Shown: positions 34,401-46,400 of the stretch, in pieces
Position numbering within the stretch: position 1 is the first letter of the stretch
Layout of the letters: each line of letters starts with the position of its first letter
Program-made: the position numbers and the translations under genes
Source: Paramacrobiotus metropolitanus
Lineage: Eukaryota; Tardigrada; Eutardigrada; Parachela; Macrobiotidae
Direction: 5' to 3'
Length of the DNA stretch: 64,000 nt
Assembly: GCF_019649055.1 (NCBI RefSeq)
Contig: NW_026570275.1
Span: 310,001-374,000 of the forward strand
The notes under the pieces: generated by a model
Told to the model about the DNA's origin: nothing
What the model saw: only the letters and a program-made list of their open reading frames with translations
Database searches by the model: none

Positions 34401-37400
34401 AATAATTTTTATTAATCTCTTGCACAAGCTTTTACAAAACGATAATTATCACGTAACCACTTTCTGCAAGGTTTCTGTCAAGTGCAACAACGCAGAGAAT
34501 CCCGTGTGCGACCGCGAATTGGCGAGCTAAAATTGTGAAAGCGTCCCGAATGCCAATAACGTGGAAGTAGCGAGCAAAGAGTAAGTAATAAAGCAATAGA
34601 ATAAATCAATAGTACATAAAATAATAGATCGCAAATATATCAGGAAAAAAATAACAGATAGTAAATAAGTAAATGAATCTGCAAGAATAGCACAGGCTGT
34701 GCTTACCTTGGAGGGTGGTAGCGTGCTTGATGGGGTGGATGGGCGGATGCGCCTGGTCGGATTTGGTACCGCGGCGCGGATTGGGACCCTGGTGGAGGAC
34801 CCGTTGGGCGAAGGCGCCCCAACGCGCATCCCCGGCCTGGACCTGCAGCAGCCCCGGGAGGTGGAAGTGGGTGGGAAAGACGGTGGTCTCGGTGCGCGGG
34901 TAACTGATCAAGCCCTGACTGTACAGCTTCTCCGCGATCTTCATCGTCTGCTTGGCGGTGATCTTGAGGAGCCGCGAGGCCAGCTTCTCCAGCTGTACCG
35001 TGTCCAGGGGCAGCGGCCGCCACTTGCTGCGCGGCGTCTGCGTCACGTTGACCACCCGGGCCCGCGGCGAGGCCCGGCACATGTCCAGCAGCACCTGACA
35101 GGCTGGCTCGTCGAAGAGGCGGACACGCTGCCAGAGGAACTCCACCGGCAGCGGCTCCGGCGAGGTGAAGGTGTGCAGGACGCAGAGGCGCCAGAAGTCC
35201 TCGCGAATGAAGCGCTGAATCTGCGCCAAAGCATGATCAGCCTTTTTCAAAGCATTTTCAGAGTTCTCTCTGTTTTTCCAAGGCTTTTCTGTATTTTTCC
35301 CACTTTTTTTACAATTTTTCTTCATTGATTTTATTGGGCAATCTCCAACAGTCAGCTATATGTACTAGTATTCTAATTCCAAAAACAATTAGAAATCAAT
35401 TAAATTTTGAAACTGTCTTTCCAACCAAATTGAATTAAAAGTTCATTAAATTTTAATTTAATTCAGTTAATCTCGAAATGTATTGAATTCCCACAGTAAT
35501 TTTTTAATAGTATTTTTTTCGAAAAACAATTTCGACATTCGAATCATGTATTGAATTCCCACAGTAATTATTTACCTTAATTCGAAAAGCAGTTTCAAAA
35601 TTCGCTTTAAGGGATTTGGCCCGGTACATAGTACCAAATTCGGGTACATACACGGGAACTTTCGCTTTCGCGCACTCCTAAACACATTTTTGCATTGCTT
35701 TATAACATTTTGTATCCAAAGGATTTATATACGTAGGCGTGAAATCCGTTTGCGCGCGCAACATCCGGTTCGGGGGTTATAAGTGAAATAAAATTCCAAA
35801 AGTTTAAACGCGCGAAGGTATACCAAAAGTCTCATTATGAACCGATGCTCTTTAAATATTGCACGAAAACGCACATTACTATGAAGATCGTTTTGGTACT
35901 GAACCAGCTTTCTACCATTTTTTTCAAATTTTAAATTAATTTTTAAAATTTTTGAAATTCATTTTAAATTTTAAAAAAAATGGTAGAAAGCTGGTTCGGC
36001 ACCAAAACGATCTTCATAGTAATGTGCATTTTCGTGCAAAATTTGAGGAGCATCGGTTCATAATGAGACTTTTGGTACACCTCCCCGCGTTTAAAAGTTT
36101 GGAACTCTATTTCACTAATAACTCCCGAACCGGATGTTGCGCGCACAAACTGTTTTTTCGCCTATCTATACGAATCCTTTGGCTACAAAATATCATAAAG
36201 CAATGCAAAAAAGGGTTTGGGAGAGCGCGACAGCGAAAGTTGCCGTGGATGTATACAAATTTGGTGCTATGTACCGGGCCAAATCCCTTAATTTAATTCG
36301 AAAAGGAATTTCAATTCGAAATAATTTCAAGTTGTAATGAATTTCCTAATTAATTTAATCGAATTTATGAAATTAGAAAATCTCCTTTTTGATTTATTCT
36401 AATTGGGAAAACAATTTTACGATTTTACAAAGCAGCGCATCGCAGAGATGCCTTCGTCGCATTTTGCTGATGACCGCGTGGACGAACCTCTCTGTAGCGC
36501 TCGACGACGAAGCCGAGCGTGGGGAACTGGCAGCTGCCGTAGCTGAGCAGCTTCTTCGCGCCGAGGAAGGCGCCGAAGCGCTCGCGGAAGCGCATGGTCA
36601 GGATGCGCGTGAACGCCGCTCCGATGCGCAGGTCCAGCTCGCTGCGGCACTCCACCGCCCGCGAGATGCGCTCATCCGGACGCTGCAGGTTACGCATGGC
36701 CTGCGTGCAGGCGTGGCTGGTGATTTCCGAAAAGCGCGCACGCCACACATCCAAATGCCGATTGACCTGCAACGATAACAACAGCAGTTTATACTTTTTA
36801 CAGTAAATTTTCTGTTATTTTTTTAAGAAATCCCGTATGCACCCACAGAGCGATTTTTCAAGCCCAAATCCGTTCCCATAATAAGACCAGGGCCCCCACA
36901 TGCAAGCCAGACTCTATGCAGCATAATGCCAGCAAATATTTAAAACAAAACATATTAAAATACAGCGGTAACGATTTTTAATAAAAGCATACAACAGTTA
37001 CCTTGCAATTTTCTGTATAATTTTCAGAAAACGCTAACCAGTAGAAATCTGCTCACTACGCCTTAGTGAAGGCCGATTCACATCTGAATAATTATTTAAA
37101 AATAATTGTAACATCAGTAATAAGTTAACAATCATTTTTTATCATAAATACGCAAAGCACTAAAATTTAAAAATTAATAACAATTTTTTGAGCAAGTTTC
37201 GGAACGCAATTTACGGAACGAAATCCCCTGATTATGGTTTATTCGCCGACTAATTCCTGAATGGCACCGCCGCGTTGCGACACGGATCTTCCGCACAAAG
37301 GCCACTGTGAGACGAGGCTCACTAGCGTTCACGTCCGTGGCGCTAGGCGCTACGCCTTTGGATTACGGTCTGTGACGTGTCTCGTTTTGATTGGCTTGAG

Positions 37401-40400
37401 TTGTGTTAGTGGGCGCGGCATAGCACATGCTGCACAGTGTTGCACACTGTTGAATGGGTTCTACGTTTTACGATCGAGCTGTGCCGATCACTTGTTGATT
37501 TTCTGCTCTCCAGACTCTCAATATTATAAAAAGTCAGCAATTACGGTGCGACGTTTTGTGTTTCCGCATAGCTCGCAATCCAGATCGTATTGCTCGCTCC
37601 ACGGGATAGATTCCGTTTCTGTCTCCGTCCCTGGATCCATTCTGGATCTAGCATTAGATGGTAGCAGAGCCGACAGCGGTTCTCTGATTGAATTGATTTG
37701 ATTGATTGGATTTTATTGGAATTGTCAGGCAAAACTGGCCTGTTATCTGACGTGTTCACCGTGACCAGTAAGGCACAGGTCTGTTCCACAGCAAAGCGCA
37801 ACACCACAAGCGGTGCAAGTTCCTCATCGGATTTCCAGCTTTGGTTTTCGGTACGGTATCTTCAGCGAAGAACCGTGCTGTTTCCTCAGCTGAGCAAGAG
37901 TACAAGAGTTTAGTCGTCAGTGTTCCTCGGTGTAGAGTCTTCAGCGAAGACCTACACTGGTGTCACTGATACTCGGCAAGGCTTCAGCGAAGCCTAAGCC
38001 GTGGGGCACAAGAGCCGAAGCGCCGAAAGGGGCGCACGGATACCACCAGATCAGACTCCTCCAAACTGGCAGTAGAGCACCACTACTGTTGCTACGGCAC
38101 AGCCGGCACAGTAACAGACTGATAGCGCGAGGCACGCTACGGAACAGCGGCGACGCGGGAACGGACTGTGGAAGAAGAATTGGATCATCTGGATCATTTT
38201 CCCCGTGCAACGGACGGTTAACAGGTAGAAAACCGTTATTAATTACGGGATTGGTCAGGCGATAAAATTGGTAATTTCTATTGGCCGATACTGAGCTGAG
38301 CATAAAAGTAGGCGGAGTTTTGCACACGGCGCGCATGTCTGGCCGTTGACCGTGACGTCAGGCAGATATAAATTTTAAGAGGAGTAACGTGATTGGCCGG
38401 TTATCTGAGCTGTGATTGGCCGAAATTTGAACTGAATATTTTGAGCTAGCGGACCAATCAGAACGAAGTAAACAACCCGAATGGGGATTTTCCGTTGAAC
38501 TCGAGTCGTAACGGGAAATTTGATTTGAGATTACATAATTGAGCGGGAAAGTGACCTTTTAAACTTGAATTGAGTTGAGAAGTGACCTTTTGAGTTGAAA
38601 CAAAGGAAAAGTGACCTTTGATTGAATTGAGCTGGAAAGTGACCTTTTAACTTAAAACGAGTTGAGAAGTTACCTTTTGAGTTAAGACGAGTATGAAAGT
38701 GACCTTTACGACCAGAAGTTGACCTTTGAGTTCGGAAAGTGACCTTTACTAAAAAGTTGGAACTGGCCAAATTGACCTATTTAAATGACCTTTACGATCT
38801 GAAAGTGACCAACAGTGACCTTTAACGAAGTTGAAATCGAAGCGAATAGTAGTACGGCGATATCAGCAGCGGTAGGAATTCATTCGTAAACGTGTTTTGA
38901 ACTGTAGGCACGGTTTCGAAGTTTTGTCTGGAAAGTGACCTTTAGGGCAAATCTCTCGAACTTTTAATCGAAAAAGTGACCTTTAAACGGGAGTTAGCCG
39001 AAGTTTTTCAATCGAAAAGTGACCTTTAACAGGGACTTAGAAAAATTTCAAAGTATAAAGTGACCTTTAGGATATTGAACAAACCATACAATAACGTGTG
39101 TGTGAGAACAATTGGCAGGAGCGTCCAAGTTATCCGATCAACATGGATAAAGACAAAGAGGAGCCGACATCCAACAGCAGTCAGGGAAGCAAAAGCTCCC
39201 GCAGCTCACAGCAAGGTGCACCGAATCCGTACAAAAAGGACTTGCACACATACTCACGTCCAGCTGAACATGAGCGGAACACTCGAGCGCCCAAGGCATT
39301 CGAGAGAAAGGAATCGCGAGGCTCTGATAGCACTTATCAGAAGGCGCTCGAGGCGGTCGCAAATCAGGAAAGCTCCAGCGACGACCAAAAACACATTCCC
39401 GCATCTGCAGCGGGAAACGAACCGATGAACCAGAGAAAGGTCACGGGGGAGGAGAAGTCCACAGAAACAGGAGCGGAAGCAATGGGGGCATCACAGCTGG
39501 ATGCTACCATCAGCGGAACGAATGAGCAGGATAAAAATATGAACCTGACTCGATCGGAAACGGAAAAGACAAAGGTCACCGAAGGGGAATTTGCTGAACT
39601 GGGCCTGAGTGACCTTTCATTGAATGACAAAGCGGCAGACGATGACCTTTGGGCAACTCCAATGGTCTCAGACGAATCGAACGAATCGTATTTCACGGAC
39701 GATGAAACGACGATGAATATGTCCTTTCAAACCGCGATAAGAGAAGCTGACCGCGCGGAAGGCGTGACACCATTCAAAGACATACCGGAACACCTCATCG
39801 AACGCACACAAACGGGAAAGGTCATCAATGTTCGACCGCCATCACCGAACAGTCCCACAACGACTTTGAGGACTCGCGTGAGGGAGTTGGAAAGCGAACT
39901 CGAAGCCAAGGAAAGTCTGGCAATGAAACGAACAAAAGAAAACAGGGATAAACTGTCGTCCCTGGAAGCCCGGATTTATGAATTGGAACAACAACAAGTT
40001 GACTTGGAAAGCGCAGCGGATGAATGGAAAATCAAATACGAACGTCAAAGAGAACTCGCGGAAGAATATTTGAAGATGGCAGATGACAGAGAAATGGAAG
40101 GTCATCTCGCAGTCGGTGACCTTAATGAGAGTATGTCCGAAGAAACAGCGGAAAGGTCACGGCACTTAGCAGAATTGAAGGACGAATGCGACTCGCTGAA
40201 GTCAAAGGTCACCGAAGCTGAAGCAAAAAGAGACGAATACGCGACCAAACTCGCCGAAGCTACCCAACGGTTGTTAACAAACACCACTGAAGTGTTTAAG
40301 CTTAGGAACGATCTGAAACTCCGAGACGAGAGTATCGGGATCCTCCAAAAGGAATCGAAAGATCATCAGAAACGAGCTGATGATGCGGTCCAAGTGGCAA

Positions 40401-43400
40401 AAGACTTGCGAGACCTTCTAGCCACTGAGGGTCAGCGACTGAACGAGGGAATTAAAAAGGTCACCGGAGAGAATGATGAACTTAAAGAAGCCAGCAAGAA
40501 AGCCGCCGAACGGGGCTTGAGATGGGAACATGAGGCCCACCTCCTGGACACAAAGGTCACGGCACTTGAGCTGAAAGATAAAGAGTGGCAACAGATGGTT
40601 CATCAGAAGACACAAGAGGTCATCAAACTCAACACGGAATTGATTGACATGACCCAAACGGCAATGGCGAGAGAAGACGAGGTCATTCAGACAAAGAACC
40701 AACTGAAAGCAGCAGCAGACGAATATACGAAATTGGAAAGAGAAGTGACCCAGTTGGTCGAGCACATCAACGAGATGGAAAAGCGGGATGAGAAGGTCAC
40801 CCAGGAGAAAACGTTCCAACTCCACCAGCACATGCTGAAGGTCAAGGAAGAAAACCAGAGTTTGAGAACCGAGAGGAGGAATCCCAGTTGAAAATCAGAC
40901 GCCTTGAAGACGAGAATAAGGCGCTCAACATGTCGAACAAACATAAAGATGAACAGCTCCTGCAATACGGAGTGAGAACGGCAACAGTGGAGTCTCCTCC
41001 GCCCAGTTACAGCAAGGCGCATGAAACGGGCACGGGTAAAAGCTTCCACTTTGAAATGCCACTACGAACTGGTACCGGCAAAGGAAACGTCAAGAACGAA
41101 AAAGATGGCGAAAAGGTCAAAGACGACAAAGAACCGCCCTCAGGAGGTTACCCGCATACGAGTCACGGTGATCCCTCCCAATTTCCCCCGCACATTGAAA
41201 CGACTGTCTTCATCGATGAAGGGAGAAGAGACCGACCGTCCAGCCGGCAAGAACGCCCAAGGAAATCCCGTTATGCAAAAGCGAAGCGAAATCAGGATGA
41301 TGATGACAGTGACTCCAGCGCAGCAGAAGAAATAGATCCAACACAGAAACTGGTAAATGCACTCCAATCAATGGGCCGCAAGACAAATCTAGTGACCTTT
41401 GATGGAAGTCGCGACACGGTGAACGGGTGGACGCAATTGGTCAGAGATACCCAACGAACGTACCGCCTTACCGACGATCAAATCCTAATTGAAATAGCCA
41501 GCGCAGTGAAAGGACCGGCAAAAACTTGGTTTGAAGGAGAGAGAGAAATCGCACTCCAGGAAGAGACGGAGTATACGATAACAGAATGGTTGAACAAGTT
41601 CAAGGATGAATACGGTGACCGTGATGAAGAAGTCCTTGGCTTACGAGAAGCCATGGCGAGGAAATTTGACCTCGGAAAAGAATCGCTTGACCAGTTTTAT
41701 CAAGCGATTATGAAATACAAGGCAAAAAGGATCATTACTGAAAAGCAAGCAGTCGGCTTCCTCATCGAAGGATGCAGAGTGGACGGTGACCTTTATAAGG
41801 CACTACGCACGCAACAATGTAGAACACCGACCGAAATCAAAGACTTTTTCCGACATTGGTCAGCCGGAGAAGAAAAGTATAAAGCACCAAAAGGTCAACG
41901 CAACCAGGACTACGTTACAATCCGCACTGGACAAGTCGAAACGGTGCCACAACAAAGGGTCGCGGCAGCACCAGTCCAGCAGTCGGTTGAATACCGAAGG
42001 GAGGCTCCGATGCAGGAGGTCACTAAGGAAGTGACCTTTATCGACAGCCAGACAGGACAGCCACTTACATATGCAATGGTAGCTGCGATACAGGCGGCGG
42101 CCCAAGTGAGACCGGCACCTCAGAATGTGGCCCCACCGGCACCACAGAATGTGGCCCCTATGAATGTAGAATTACCACAACAAGGAGTGGGCAACGGAAA
42201 TTTCGGTGGAAACGGATATGGAAATGGAAACTGGAATGGAGGTCAAGGTAACTTTCAGCCAAATAGAGGAAACCAGAATAACTTCCAGCAGAATCAGGGT
42301 CACGAACGGAATTCAAATTTCAAATGATTGATGGATGGGTCGCAAATGGTGCGCAGATGTGCCAGTACTGTATGTACGGCAACCATCAAACACAGGGATG
42401 TAAGTTCGCAAATACGCCGCCAGAGCAGAATCCGAACCTGTTTGCCTTCAGAGAGTGGCAACGCCTTCGCGCCACGGGCGGCTGGCGTCAGGCGGTGGCA
42501 AACGGATATGACCTGATCGCTCAATGGTATCAGGCGAAAGCGAACTTTCAGCAAGGAAACGGAAACTATGGAAATGGAAATGGCGGCCAAGGCGGTGGCA
42601 ATCGTGGTGGTTACGGCCGCGGCGGCTTCAGAGGAAGAAACAGAGGCTTCGGTCGTGGAAACTGGAATGGTGGCAACCGAAACGGCGGAAATGGAGGTGG
42701 CCAAGGAAACTACCAACAGGGTGGTGGCCAATATAATTATGGCGGCGGCGGACAGAATCCTAACCCGGCAAATGATATCGGACAACAACAAGGAAATGTG
42801 CAAGGCGCGCAACAAGCTGGGGCGCCGGTTCAGGGAAACGGGCAAGATCAGTAGGCGCCGGTGAGCCTACTGATCGACCCGACCCTAAACCACCGGATAA
42901 AAAGGGAAAGGAAAGGTCACCACTGCAGAATGGTACTGCAGTGAATGTGACCACTGCAACGGCTATAAGGATGCCGCCAGCGAAAAAGGAAAGTGGACCG
43001 GCTATATGGATGCCGCCACAGCAAATTGAAACGGCTAAATGGGTGTCGTCATTGCAAAAGGAAATTGAAACGGCTATAAGGATGCCGTCACAGCAGCAAA
43101 ACGAACTGGTTATCGGGAAACCAGTACAAGCGGATAAAAGGTCACCGCAGAACGGTACTGCGAGTGGAAACGCGCAACGGGACCAAAGGTCACCGCAGAA
43201 TGGTACTGCGAGTGGAAATTGTCGTGACGGTAGCGCGACACTGCGAACAGCGCAGCAAAATGAAAGGTCACCGTACTGCAGCGAAGAGGTGTTAGCGCAA
43301 CGACGCGCACAACGAAACGCAAAGATTCAACAGGCGCTTCTGAATCAAAAGAAACCGCAGAACGACACTGCGCAAGAGGAAAATGAACAACATGCGAAAT

Positions 43401-46400
43401 TCCGAAAATACTTGGCAGAAAATGATAAAGTGAATGAGTCACGTTGCGACTGTTACGGAGGATAAGGCCAAAGTTCTGGAATTGTCTAGAGGATGAAGAT
43501 GAGAAGTTGATAAGGCAAAAATGGATGGAGCAGAATACCACTGCAAACAGAAAAGATGAAAGGTCACCTTCCGTAGGAAAACTCCAAGCGAAAGGTCAAG
43601 GAGTGAGTGCGAACGCTAAAGGTCACGGTGAAAGCGCCGTGTTAAAAGGTCAAGAAAGAGACTTGACACTGCGAACAGCGCAAAAGAAGAATAGCGAACC
43701 GGCACAACAGAATTCCGATGACTCACTTGTGGATGCAGTAACGCTGCAACGGAAGGAAATATGGCAAAAAGTAGCCTACTGACCGAATGGGAATCACGGG
43801 ATGTGGATACCCGTAACGCCGAAAGCGAAGCAGAAAGCGGGAATGTCGCAAGAAGATTACTGGGACATGCAATTGCGAACGCAACATGAGAGAAAACGAC
43901 TGGGAGAATTGGTTACCGGGAAACCAATTAAAAGGTCATCGAACCCCGTCCCAGTATTCAACGCAATTGAATACAAGAATGCACAAGCTGACCTGAATAA
44001 CCCGCGAAATGCACCGCCGGAACACAAACCGCAAAATTATGGAGAAAAAGTCCCCATACAAAAGTTGTCAAACGGCGGATTTGTTATAAAGCGCAATGAA
44101 AGGTCACAGGACTTGGCGCAAAATGAAAGCGAGGTGAAGTCATTGAGAAGTTGCGAGATAAACGAAACGAAAAACGCAAAGAGGAACTGATCCACGAGAC
44201 GATAAACGAAGTGACTAAAGGTCACGTGGACAGCACAAAAGCAAACGAGCAAGTGCAGAATGTTGAAAAGGTTACCAGTAGTAAAATGGCTGCAGAGAAG
44301 CAAGCAGATAAGAAGAAGCCGCAAAAATTCTACGACGTTCGAACTGACGTGCCACACAGGATTGACAAGTTGAGGGAGATACTGAAAGGTCACAGTACTT
44401 CAGCGAAAGGGCAAGCGCTTCCCGACACGGATCCGGGACCAGTATCGCTAATCCCTGTGAAATGCAAGATTCACACCTTGAAGATTCAAAATGGAAAATT
44501 GTCCAAAAGAATTGAAGCATACACTCACGAAGTGAAAGTGGGAGATATAAAGGTCAACGCAATGCTGGACACCGGCGCTGAGACATCGCTGATCAGCAAA
44601 CCGTTTTGCGAGACAAATGGACTTCATATGCTCCCATTGCCACCAGACAGACTGGTGAAGATAAACGGAATTAGCGGAACGTCAGGATTCCTGGTGACGC
44701 ATTATTGTGTAGCACCAGTGACCTTAAGGAAGAAGACTAGCGAGCATTCATTCTACGTCCGACCGAAGTGTGACGACGTGCAGGTGCTACTGGGATTCGA
44801 CTTCTTAGAGAAGAAGTTCGTACTAATGGATAATGAAGGCGAAGAAGAGAAAGAAGATGACCCGAAACCGATCGCCAAGGTTCAAGTCGGAAAGGTCACC
44901 GAACTAGTAAAACAGACGGGAAACGTTCAGAGCGATAATAAGGTGCTAATCCCAGTACCAGAGGCACCGGGAAAGGCAAAAGAAATGAGGGCGATTAAAG
45001 AATTGTCACCATTTGAGCAGCTGCAAATGATTCAACAGGAGATTGAAAACACACTAAACCGGACAATGCTGATACAAGAGGGAAGAGAAAAGGTCATCCC
45101 GGTACCAGAGGCACCGGAGAAGAAAAGTGAAAGCGGAAATATCAAAAAAGTGAACGAGAGGAACAAGGAACCGCTTGCGCCAGACACGGATGACGCGATC
45201 ATATTTCTCCCGGACGGGAGAAGTATGATCGCAGACAACTGTAAGCAAGGAGCCACAGAAAAAGAATGTGTTGACAAAGTTATCCCAGTACCAGAGGCAC
45301 TGGGAACGAAAGATGAAAGGTCACCAATTCTGAACTTGGCGCCAGAGCTGGATCCGAAAAACGTCAGTAAGACCTTTTTCGAACCACGACCTGCTACCGA
45401 AAATGAAACCGAAGTAAAAGGTTTGCAGAGAGTACCAGAGCGTACCCCGAATCTTTTCGAACCACGATCTGCTACCGGAAATGACGAAAGGTCACCAATA
45501 CTTGAAGAGATAGCTGCCACACAGAAAGAAGCGACAGCTGCAGCGAAACAATCGCTTGTGCCTGGCATGGAATGGGCAAAGCCTATCCCAGTACCAGAGG
45601 CACTGGGAATAAAGACGGCCAAAGTCGGGAAGGATAAAAAGAGTGAAAGATTGCGGATATTGAAACGAATAGCCGAAGAAGAACAGATGTTCGCGAGCGA
45701 AATCCGCAACAAAGCGCTTGAACAGTTGAAAGGTCACCAACTGAACAATGAAACAGAGATTATTGAAATATCCTCCGACGAAGCGAGTATAACAGAAATC
45801 GAACGTGAGCAGAAAGCCGCAACACAGGAGAAGGAGATCGCCAAACCGCAAACGAATCGGAGGATATTAACTCCAGAAGAACGAATGGGGAGCTGCGGAC
45901 ACGGTTACTACGAGGATCCGTGTAGAGTGCAACCACAATGGGAATGCACTGAATGCTGCCAAGACGCCTCCCAAGATGACCTTTCAGAATGGCCGAGATG
46001 TAACGCCACACTGGCAGATCTTAAAGGTCACGTCCAAAAAGAAGTGAAAAGCATCATGCGGACGAACGAAATGTGGAAGCCACACATTGAGCGGTATCAT
46101 TGGAACAGATATCGGACTTGGTTGTCATGTGTGAAAAACTTCATTACGGGGAGAGGAAAATGGCTGAACCATTGGCAGCAACGTGTGGATAACGGAATCC
46201 AAGATCCTCTTGACCCGGTATCAACTGAGCGGAAACTTGAAAGAGAGATAGACTCAATGAACGAGGAAGTACAGCTATGGGAAGAAGCGAGAATAGAATT
46301 GTTCTGGGACTTCCGCATAAACCACATGTACAAAGGTCAAGGGAGAACAGTTATATTCCCAACGGGACTCGGTACACCGGTATATGAGTCAGTAGTGGTG

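Noticed and set aside
38552-39067. CRISPR-like array in the retrotransposon leader
   Set aside because: Repeats are only 8-13 bp with irregular spacing in an animal genome; they are binding-site-like octamers.
40792-40891. Canonical slippery heptamer at the ORF1/ORF2 overlap
   Set aside because: No X-XXY-YYZ sequence in the right phase was found; likewise at 43438-43465, 46892-46922 and 47884-47983.
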